From assembly GCA_036525535.1 (NCBI GenBank), contig DATDAH010000091.1:1-19000 (forward strand): a DNA stretch of 19,000 nt. Reading direction: 5' to 3'. The DNA is from DATDAH01 sp036525535 (GTDB lineage Bacteria; Actinomycetota; Acidimicrobiia; Acidimicrobiales; DATDAH01). Position numbers and translations under genes: made by a program. Positions 7,571-13,252 of this stretch are shown here, one piece after another (within the stretch, counting starts at the first letter, position 1; every line of letters begins with the position of its first letter). The notes under the pieces are model-generated. The model searched no databases, had not been told where the DNA came from, and saw only the letters and a list, made by a program, of their open reading frames with translations.

Positions 7571-8433
7571 CGGGCGATGGAGCGGTCGTAGGCGCGCACG
7601 GCGAGCGGGGCGCAGACGGCCACGATCGCAATGGCCCAGAGCAGGGTGTAGGCCACCGGGTGGTGGCTCGGCCACGGGTCGCCCGGCGTCACGGGCGGAC
7701 GAGGGTTGTCGAACAGCACGCGGATGGCGTCCGACAGGGTCGACACCGGGTTCCATTCGGCGACGGTCTGCAGGGCCGGGGGCATGGTGTTGACCGGCAC
7801 GAAGGTGCTGGCCAGGAAGGTCAAGGGAAACAGGGCCACGAAACCGAGCCCGGTGACCCCTTCCGGCGTGCCGACCACGCTGCCGAGCAGCACACCGACC
7901 CAGATCATGGCGAAGGCGAACACCAGCATCAGGCCATACCCGGCGATCGCGTCCAGCAGGCCGCCGTCGATGCGCCACCCCACGAGCAGGCCGCAGACCG
8001 ACATGATCACGATCGGCAGCACCGTCTTGGCCAGGTTGGCCACAGCGTGGCCCCCCAGCACGGCGCCGCGGGCGATCGGCAGGGACCGGAAGCGGTCGAC
8101 GGCCTGGTTCTTGAAGTCGTTGGCGATCGCCATCGCCACGCCGAACGCGGTGAAGACGATGGTCTGGGCGAAGATCCCGCCCATGAGGAACTCCCGGTAG
8201 CTCCCACCCGGCACGCCGATGGCGCCGCCGAAGACGAAGCCGAAGAGCAACACGAACATGATGGGCTGGACCGTGGCGTCGCTCAGGGCCTCAGGCTGGC
8301 GCTTCATGTGGATGAGGCCCCGCTTGGCGACGACCCACGTGTCGTGGAACACGCCCCTGGGCTCGGGCAGCACGCGCTCGTGGGGTCGCGCGGGGTTCAC
8401 GGCGCTGACATCGGTGACGGTGGTGGCGGTCAC
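7567..8433 (-). CDS. ABC-2 type exporter permease (DrrB-like)
   Basis: A 288-residue integral membrane protein with about six hydrophobic segments after a cytoplasmic N-terminal stretch of about 55 residues. ABC-2 family marks include the early helix PIMFVLLFGFVFGGAIG, then FLMGGIFAQTIVFTAFGVAMAIANDFKNQAVDRFRSLPI, and the late LTFLASTFVPVNTMPPALQTVAEWNPV. This pattern is typical of DrrB-type permeases, which pair with DrrA ATPases to export hydrophobic drugs or lipids. The start is the GTG at 8433, which overlaps the TGA of the ATPase gene (GTGA) and has GGAGG about 8 bases upstream inside that gene, so the two are coupled. The frame stays open back to 8874, but that part is only a shadow of the ATPase. 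The substrate is unknown. Confidence 0.94.
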   Translation of the reverse strand: MTATTVTDVSAVNPARPHERVLPEPRGVFHDTWVVAKRGLIHMKRQPEALSDATVQPIMFVLLFGFVFGGAIGVPGGSYREFLMGGIFAQTIVFTAFGVAMAIANDFKNQAVDRFRSLPIARGAVLGGHAVANLAKTVLPIVIMSVCGLLVGWRIDGGLLDAIAGYGLMLVFAFAMIWVGVLLGSVVGTPEGVTGLGFVALFPLTFLASTFVPVNTMPPALQTVAEWNPVSTLSDAIRVLFDNPRPPVTPGDPWPSHHPVAYTLLWAIAIVAVCAPLAVRAYDRSIAR

Positions 8434-9410
8434 GACTGGTCCTCCTCGTCGGTCTCCTCGGGGGCGGCCCCGGTGAGGTCCAGGAACACCTCGTCCAGGG
8501 TCGGCTGGCGCAGGCTCAGATCGTCGACGGCGATCCCCGCCACCGCCAGCGCCTTTGCCGCCTCGACCAGCGCGTCCACGCCCTGACTGATGGGGGCATT
8601 GACGCGGCGGGCACCGACCTCGACCCGGGGCTCGAGCCCGGTCACCTCGGCCACCAGGCGGACGGCGTCGTCCAGGCGGGAAGGATCGACGACCACCAGC
8701 TGCAGATGGTCGCCACCGACCTCCCGCTTGAGCTTGCGGGCGTCGCCCCGGGCGATGATCCGGCCGTGGTCGATGACGATGATGTCGTCGGCCAGGCGCT
8801 CGGCTTCGTCCAGGTACTGGGTGGTGAGCAGCAACGTCGTGCCCCGGTCCACGAGGTGGTCGAGGACCGACCACAGCTCGGCGCGGGCCCGCGGGTCCAG
8901 CCCGGTCGTGGGCTCGTCGAGAAAGAGGACTTCGGGGTCCGACACCAGCGTGGCGGCGAGATCGAGCCGCCGACGCATGCCGCCGGAGTAGCCCGAGGTC
9001 CGGCGGTCGGCGGCGTCGGCCAGGTTGAACTCCTCCAGCAGGGCCTTGGCCCGGATGACGGCCTCCTTGCGCCGATACTGATGGAGCTCGCCCAGCATGA
9101 TCAGGTTCTCCCGGCCGGTGAGCAGCGGATCGACCGTGGCGTCCTGGGCGGCCAGGCCGATCCGGCGCCGGACCTCCTTGGGGTCCTCCCTGACGTCGAA
9201 GCCGGCGACGACGGCCTCGCCCTCATCGGCGTCGGCCAGGGTCGTGAGGATGCGCACCGCGGTGGTCTTGCCCGCCCCGTTGGGGCCGAGCACGGCCGTG
9301 ACGGTCCCGGTCGGGACCTCGAAGTCGATCCCGGCCAGGGCCGTGGTCTCGCCGTAGCGCTTCACCAGCCCGCGGGCGCGGACGGCGAACGACGAGCTGG
9401 CTTCCGGCAT
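8430..9410 (-). CDS. ABC transporter ATP-binding protein (DrrA-like)
   Basis: A 326-residue ATPase counted from the ATG at 9410. Walker A is GPNGAGKT at about 42-49, the signature is YSGGMRRRL at about 141-149, and Walker B is VLFLDEP at about 161-167. The switch position reads TTQYLDEAE, with Q in place of the usual H, as in DrrA. After residue 215 there is a C-terminal extension (about 110 residues) ending in the DrrA-style LRQPTLDEVFLDLTG block. It powers the overlapping permease. The ATG at 9410 has GGAGG seven bases upstream. An ATG at 9443 would add 11 residues without a good ribosome-binding site and is less likely. The preceding gene on the same strand ends 116 bases upstream, so the pair may have its own promoter. 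Known relatives confer self-resistance or move lipids; which applies here is unknown. Confidence 0.96.
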   Translation of the reverse strand: MPEASSSFAVRARGLVKRYGETTALAGIDFEVPTGTVTAVLGPNGAGKTTAVRILTTLADADEGEAVVAGFDVREDPKEVRRRIGLAAQDATVDPLLTGRENLIMLGELHQYRRKEAVIRAKALLEEFNLADAADRRTSGYSGGMRRRLDLAATLVSDPEVLFLDEPTTGLDPRARAELWSVLDHLVDRGTTLLLTTQYLDEAERLADDIIVIDHGRIIARGDARKLKREVGGDHLQLVVVDPSRLDDAVRLVAEVTGLEPRVEVGARRVNAPISQGVDALVEAAKALAVAGIAVDDLSLRQPTLDEVFLDLTGAAPEETDEEDQS

Positions 9411-9526
9411 CGTCACCCTCCTCGGAACCTCGGTCACGGTCATAGACAGTTGGACCAGCGAACCCGGCGAGACTCATCGCCGGCCCGCGCGGGACCTGCG
9501 CACGACCGTATTGGCGCCGCCCGGTT

Positions 9527-10138
9527 TCAGGAACGCCTTTCCGGCGTGGAACTTGTCACGTCGTGGTGGGGTGGGACACCGTTCCAGAGCCGGATGGCCG
9601 GGGACTCCCGCTCCGTGCTGAGCACGCTGATCGTGCCGGTGTCGAGCAGCAGCATCCCGCCGGCGGTCGGCGGCAAGCGGAGCCAACGGGCGGCCAGGAC
9701 CCGCAGGAAGTGGCCGTGGGAGAAGACGGCGATGTCGCCTTCGACACCGACGATCCGGGCGATCACCCGGTCGGCCCGTACGGCGACGTCGTCGATCGAC
9801 TCGCCACCGGGCACCGGTCCCCGCCACACGGTCCACCCCCGGTCGTCCTCGCGGATCTCCGGCGTGGTTCGGCCCTCGTGGTCGCCGTAGTCCCACTCTT
9901 GGAGGTCGGGGTCGACCTCGCCCTCGAACCCGGCGGCCCGGCAGGTCTCCCGGGCGCGCCCGAGCGGGCTGGTCAGGACGGTCGCGAACGACCATGGCGC
10001 GAGCAGCGCGCCCACCTCTTCTCCCTGGCGGCGACCCTCGTCGGTCAGCGGGACGTCGGTGCGCCCGGTGTGCCGACCCGTCGCGCTCCACGCCGTCTGG
10101 CCGTGACGGACGAGCACGACGTCCCGCTCTCCGGCCAT
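9527..10138 (-). CDS. Histidine phosphatase family protein (phosphoglycerate mutase-like)
   Basis: A 203-residue protein of the histidine phosphatase superfamily. The phosphorylated histidine is in RHGQT (R11-H12-G13), the second arginine is in TSPLGRARET (R61), the acid/base region is LQEWDYGDHEGR (E81 near the active site), and the second histidine is in FSHGHFLRVL (H141). The length suits the small single-domain members, which remove phosphate from sugars, nucleotides or cofactors; the motifs alone do not give the substrate. The ATG at 10138 is the obvious start. It is divergent from the ZIP transporter gene and 116 bases upstream of the DrrA-like gene on the same strand. Confidence 0.94.
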   Translation of the reverse strand: MAGERDVVLVRHGQTAWSATGRHTGRTDVPLTDEGRRQGEEVGALLAPWSFATVLTSPLGRARETCRAAGFEGEVDPDLQEWDYGDHEGRTTPEIREDDRGWTVWRGPVPGGESIDDVAVRADRVIARIVGVEGDIAVFSHGHFLRVLAARWLRLPPTAGGMLLLDTGTISVLSTERESPAIRLWNGVPPHHDVTSSTPERRS

Positions 10139-10249
10139 GGCCCATCATGTCCGGTCCCCGACGACCGGCCACCCGAGGAGCCGTCTCGGGCGCAGTAGCG
10201 TCCGCGTCCGACATGGCTGCTGCTCGCCGAGACCGCGGGGCCTGACGGC

Positions 10250-10957
10250 GTGGCCGCCGCGCTGGGATGGGGCGCCCTCGCCGCGTCGTCACTGATCATC
10301 GGGGCGCTGCTGGGAGTGGTCCGGCCCTGGCCCGACCGGATCGTCGGGCTGGTGCTCGCCTTCGGCGCCGGCGCCCTCATCAGCGCGGTCAGCTTCGACC
10401 TCGCCGAGGAGGGGATCCGCCTCGGCGGCGGTGACTCCGTCGCCATCGGCTTGGCGGCAGGCGCGCTCACGTACTTCCTGGCCGACCGTGTCATCGAGCG
10501 CCCCAAAGCCGGGGCCGCGACGGGCGGCGAGGGTCCGGCGCTGGCCCTCGGGGCCTTCCTCGACGGCATCCCCGAGCAGATGGTGCTCGGCATCGGCCTC
10601 GTCACCGGCGACGGTGTGAGCGTCGGCCTGCTGGCGGCCATCTTCGTCTCGAACCTGCCCGAAGCCATCGGGTCGGCCACGGAGATGCGCTCGTCAGGCC
10701 ACAGCAACGGGATCATCCTGCGCCTCTGGATCGCGGTCGCCGCGGTGACGACCTTGGCGACCGTGGTCGGCTACGCCATCGCCGACTCGGCGTCGGGCGA
10801 CCTCCAGGCCACCATCAACGGCTTCGCCGCCGGCGCCCTGCTGGTGATGCTGATCGACTCGATGATCCCCGCCGCGACCCGCAAGGCCCACGACCTGGCC
10901 GGCCTGGCCAGCGTGCTCGGGTTCGCCGTCGCCGCCGCCCTCAGCGACGTCGGCTGA
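10250..10957 (+). CDS. ZIP-family metal transporter
   Basis: A 235-residue, highly hydrophobic protein with about seven or eight membrane segments and glycine-rich helices (LVLAFGAGALISAVSFDLAEE). ZIP proteins move zinc or other divalent metals into the cytoplasm. In helix IV the usual HNxPEG motif is replaced by D105-G-I-P-E109, and in helix V by S134-N-L-P-E138. These are the DGIPE/SNLPE forms that I associate with a subgroup of bacterial ZIP homologues. Between helices III and IV is a short loop (residues about 83-96) without the usual histidine cluster. GTG at 10250 is the only standard start after the in-frame upstream TAG. It is convergent with the CDF exporter, so an importer-like and an exporter-like gene face each other. 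Metal specificity is not determined. Confidence 0.87.
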   Translation: MAAALGWGALAASSLIIGALLGVVRPWPDRIVGLVLAFGAGALISAVSFDLAEEGIRLGGGDSVAIGLAAGALTYFLADRVIERPKAGAATGGEGPALALGAFLDGIPEQMVLGIGLVTGDGVSVGLLAAIFVSNLPEAIGSATEMRSSGHSNGIILRLWIAVAAVTTLATVVGYAIADSASGDLQATINGFAAGALLVMLIDSMIPAATRKAHDLAGLASVLGFAVAAALSDVG

Positions 10958-10968
10958 GCGCTTCAGCC
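10952..10968. terminator. Hairpin in the convergent gap between ZIP and CDF genes
   Basis: GGCTGA (10952-10957) and TCAGCC (10963-10968) form a perfect 6-bp stem around a 5-base loop. The left arm includes the ZIP stop codon, and the CDF gene ends at 10977 on the other strand. Placement suits a two-way terminator, but there is no T-run on either side. Confidence 0.35.
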
Positions 10969-10976
10969 CGTCGCCG

Positions 10977-11897
10977 TCACCAGTCGACCTCGTCGCAGCC
11001 CCGGTGATCGGCGGGCTCGACCTGCAGCGTGGCGTGGGCGATGCGGTACTCGACCTGGAGCAGGGCGCGGGCTTGGTCGAGCACCTGATGGCTGTCGGTC
11101 CCCACCTCGACCATCAGGTGCGCGGAGGCGTTCTCCATCTCAGAGGTGAGCGTCCACACATGAAGGTCGTGGACGTCGATCACGCCCGGCAGGGCGGCGA
11201 GGCCGGCCTGCAGCTCGTCGAGGTCGACGTCGGGGGGTGCGGCCTGCAGCAGGATCCGCACGGCCTGGCCGCCGAGCCGCCAGGTGCGCGGGAGGATCCA
11301 CAGGCCGATGGCGGCGCCGATGACCGGGTCGACCCAGGCCCAGCCGAAGATCTCCAGCAGGAGCGCAGCGATGATCACCCCGATGGAGCCAATGGTGTCG
11401 GCCAGGACCTCGACGTAGGCCCCCTCGATGTTGAGGCTCTCGGCAGAGCCCTCGCGGAGGAGCGCGAACGCGATGAGGTTCACGACGAGGCCGAGAGTGG
11501 CCACGATCAGCATCGGCACGCCGAGCACGTCGGGCTCACCGGTCAGCCGGCGAACCGCCTCGACCAGGACGTAGATGGCCACGCCGAAGAGCAGTAGGGA
11601 GTTGACGAAGGCGGCCAGGATCTCCAGGCGGTAGAGGCCGAACGTGTTCTGCCCCCGGTCCGACCTCTGGGCGTGACGATTGGCCAGCTGGATCGCCGCC
11701 AGCGCCATGCCGAGGCCGAGGACGTCGGTGAACATGTGCCCGGCATCGGAGAGCAGGGCCAGGGAGTTGGTCAGGATCCCGCCGATGGCCTCGACGACGA
11801 AGAACACGGCGATGAGGGCGAACGCGATGGCCAGACGCTTCTGGTGACGGGCCCCGGCCCGCAGCGCCCCGGTCCCGTGATCGTGGTCCCCGCTCAT
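10977..11897 (-). CDS. Cation diffusion facilitator (CzcD-like) metal exporter
   Basis: A 306-residue transporter with six membrane segments and a cytoplasmic C-terminal domain. The N-terminus is histidine-bearing (MSGDHDHG). The helix II metal site is SDAGHMFTD (H54, D58). Helix V reads EVLADTIGSIGV (E163, D167), so the histidine of the usual HxxxD motif is glutamate. The C-terminal domain has the typical VIDVHDLHVWTLTSEMENASAHL block. CDF proteins expel zinc, cobalt, cadmium or similar ions using the proton gradient. The ATG at 11897 overlaps the stop of a six-codon mini-ORF and has no Shine-Dalgarno sequence of its own. It is the last gene of the ModA-VOC-CDF run. Metal identity is uncertain given the helix V change. 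Confidence 0.95.
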   Translation of the reverse strand: MSGDHDHGTGALRAGARHQKRLAIAFALIAVFFVVEAIGGILTNSLALLSDAGHMFTDVLGLGMALAAIQLANRHAQRSDRGQNTFGLYRLEILAAFVNSLLLFGVAIYVLVEAVRRLTGEPDVLGVPMLIVATLGLVVNLIAFALLREGSAESLNIEGAYVEVLADTIGSIGVIIAALLLEIFGWAWVDPVIGAAIGLWILPRTWRLGGQAVRILLQAAPPDVDLDELQAGLAALPGVIDVHDLHVWTLTSEMENASAHLMVEVGTDSHQVLDQARALLQVEYRIAHATLQVEPADHRGCDEVDW

Positions 11898-11914
11898 GGC
11901 GACCAGTGAACCAT
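11894..11914 (-). CDS. Possible leader mini-ORF (MVHWSP) overlapping the CDF start
   Basis: Seven codons including the stop: ATG GTT CAC TGG TCG CCA TGA. The TGA shares bases with the CDF start codon (ATGA overlap). No Shine-Dalgarno sequence is visible before this ATG. It is listed because a near-identical mini-ORF stands in the same position before the VOC gene. It may be a translational-coupling leader, or it may simply follow from the repeat. Confidence 0.3.
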   Translation of the reverse strand: MVHWSP

Positions 11915-11919
11915 GAGGG
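11902..11919. repeat. 18-bp direct repeat, copy 1 (before the CDF gene)
   Basis: Plus-strand ACCAGTGAACCATGAGGG, identical to 12298-12315. The copies are 396 bases apart (start to start) and bracket the VOC gene. On the coding (minus) strand it reads as the end of a short spacer and the first codons of a mini-ORF, ending 4 bases before the CDF ATG. Confidence 0.95.
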
Positions 11920-11927
11920 CGAGCGGG

Positions 11928-12290
11928 TCAGCCCGGGGCGCCGCCGTCGCAGACGCAGAACTCGTTGCCCTCGGGGTCCGCCATGAGGATCCAGTTGGTG
12001 TCGTGCTCGTGCATGGGTTCGGCCGCGACCCGTCGGGCGCCGAGGGCCTCCAGGCGGGCCGCCTCTGTTTCGATGTCGACGGCGTCGATGTCGAGGTGCA
12101 TGCGGTTCTTGCCGGCCTTGGCCTCGGGCACGGCCTGGAGCAGGAGCTTGGGGCCTTGGCCGTCACCGTCCATCAGCAGCACATAGCTGCCGGCCTCGCC
12201 GAGGTTCACGTACCCGAGCGCCTCGCTCCAGAAGGCCGCGAGCTCCTGGGGGTCGTGGCAGTCGAGCACCAGGCCGATCGGGTGCAGCAT
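11928..12290 (-). CDS. VOC family (glyoxalase-like) protein
   Basis: A 120-residue single VOC-module protein. The pattern is that of the Glyoxalase_6-like group: MLHPIGLVLDCHDPQELAAFWSEALGY at the N-terminus, then KNRMHLDIDAVDIETEAARLEALGARR and WILMADPEGNEFCVCDG at the end. These proteins bind small molecules or act as lyases, dioxygenases or sequestering resistance proteins. The metal-binding histidine/glutamate set of true glyoxalase I is not obvious. The ATG at 12290 overlaps the TGA of a six-codon mini-ORF and lacks its own Shine-Dalgarno sequence. It lies 41 bases after modA and 30 bases before the CDF gene, flanked by perfect 18-bp repeats. Its link to metal or molybdate transport is unclear, and it may be an inserted passenger. 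Confidence 0.9.
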   Translation of the reverse strand: MLHPIGLVLDCHDPQELAAFWSEALGYVNLGEAGSYVLLMDGDGQGPKLLLQAVPEAKAGKNRMHLDIDAVDIETEAARLEALGARRVAAEPMHEHDTNWILMADPEGNEFCVCDGGAPG

Positions 12291-12310
12291 CAGGTGAACC
12301 AGTGAACCAT
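12290..12310 (-). CDS. Possible leader mini-ORF (MVHWFT) overlapping the VOC start
   Basis: Seven codons including the stop: ATG GTT CAC TGG TTC ACC TGA. The TGA and the VOC ATG share one base (TGATG). GAGG stands seven bases before this ATG, a fair ribosome-binding site, whereas the VOC ATG has none. That makes coupled translation of the VOC gene plausible. The first four codons match the mini-ORF before the CDF gene. Confidence 0.4.
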   Translation of the reverse strand: MVHWFT

Positions 12311-12315
12311 GAGGG
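12298..12315. repeat. 18-bp direct repeat, copy 2 (before the VOC gene)
   Basis: Identical to 11902-11919. This copy is preceded by an extra GTGAACC, so the 8-mer GTGAACCA occurs twice in tandem at 12294-12309. Confidence 0.95.
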
Positions 12316-12331
12316 GGCCTCAGCCGGGGGG

Positions 12332-13111
12332 TCAGGGAGCCACGAAACCCGCTTCGGTCAGGAGGGACTGGCCCTCCGGGCCGGAGACGAAGTCGACGAA
12401 CGCCTGGGCGGCCTCGTCGTCGGAGACGGCCACGATCGGATACTCGGTCGTGACGACGACGGCGCCGATGTCAATGGCCTCGATGTCGTCCGACGCGATG
12501 TCGTCGGTCACGTACACCACGCCGGCGTCGACCTCGTCGGCCTCCAGCTTGGTGACCACGGCGGCGACGTTCTCCTCTTCGGAGTCGATCTCCGGGTCGA
12601 TGCCTAGTTGGGCGAACATCTCGTCGGCGACCACCCGGCAGGGCACTTCAGGGGCGCAGACGGCGAGCACGATGTCGCCCTGCAGGTCCTCGGGTGCGGT
12701 CACCGTGTCGGAGCCGGCGGGCACTGCGATGACACCGCTGTTGCTGGTGAAGATGACGGGCTCGCCGCTGACGTTCCCGGAATCGACCGCCGTCGCCATG
12801 TTGTTCTCGTCGGCAGTGGCCAGGACCCCCGCGGGGCCACCCTCGGCGACCTGGCCGGCCAGGGTGCTGCTGCTGTCGAAGGTGAGGACCACGTCCACGC
12901 CGGGATGGGCGTCCTCGAAGACGGGCTCCATCGCGGTGAAGGCGTTGGTCAGGGACGACGCCGCCAAGACCAGCAGCTCCTGGGACTCCCCCCCGCTGTC
13001 GGTCGTGGTGTCGGTCGCGGCGTCGCCACCGCCGTCGTCCCCGCTGTCGTCACCACAGGCCGTGGCGACGAGGAGGAACATGGCGAGCACGAGCAGGGTC
13101 AGCTTCTTCAT
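12332..13111 (-). CDS. modA: Molybdate-type ABC transporter substrate-binding lipoprotein
   Basis: A 259-residue lipoprotein. The signal peptide MKKLTLLVLAMFLLVATAC ends in a lipobox with C19 as the lipidated residue, followed by an acidic, threonine-rich linker to about residue 43. The ModA fold follows: LLVLAASSLTNAF (oxyanion-binding serines), FDSSSTLAGQVAEGGPAGVLATAD, then VLAVCAPEVPCRVVADEMF and VVTKLEADEVDAGVVYVTDD. ModA binds molybdate or tungstate outside the membrane and delivers it to ModB/ModC. No modB or modC is present downstream, where VOC and CDF genes follow instead, so it must use a permease encoded elsewhere or have another partner. The ATG at 13111 has AGGAGG about nine bases upstream. 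It is the first gene of its run. Confidence 0.94.
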   Translation of the reverse strand: MKKLTLLVLAMFLLVATACGDDSGDDGGGDAATDTTTDSGGESQELLVLAASSLTNAFTAMEPVFEDAHPGVDVVLTFDSSSTLAGQVAEGGPAGVLATADENNMATAVDSGNVSGEPVIFTSNSGVIAVPAGSDTVTAPEDLQGDIVLAVCAPEVPCRVVADEMFAQLGIDPEIDSEEENVAAVVTKLEADEVDAGVVYVTDDIASDDIEAIDIGAVVVTTEYPIVAVSDDEAAQAFVDFVSGPEGQSLLTEAGFVAP

Positions 13112-13200
13112 GGACCGGTGCCTCCTGGCCGGGCTCGCTCCGAGAAAGGGAGCAAATATCTGGTGGTTGCCAGTTTTCTAGCACCTGGAGCTGGTATCCA
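13112..13200 (-). promoter_or_regulatory. Probable modA leader and promoter region
   Basis: This short stretch has lower G+C than its surroundings. Upstream of the modA ribosome-binding site it holds two small dyads: GCTCC/GGAGC (13137-13141 with 13149-13153) and CTGG/CCAG (13160-13163 with 13170-13173). On the minus strand GATATT is a 4/6 match to a -10 box, but no good -35 lies at the right distance. A promoter is likely here by position. The regulator, possibly ModE-like, cannot be named from the sequence. Confidence 0.35.
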
Positions 13201-13252
13201 CGCCAGTCGTAGGCGGTCAGTCCTTGCCGATCATCACCTCGTCCCGCGGCGC

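Noticed and set aside
8434..8874. N-terminal extension of the DrrB-like permease frame
   Set aside because: It overlaps the ATPase gene in another frame and is proline/arginine/glycine-rich. The GTG at 8433 with GGAGG and GTGA coupling is the real start.
9484..9493. Palindrome CCCGCGCGGG upstream of the DrrA-like gene as a TetR-type operator
   Set aside because: Ten-base G/C palindromes are expected by chance in DNA this rich in G+C. The flanks are not symmetric and no regulator gene is adjacent.
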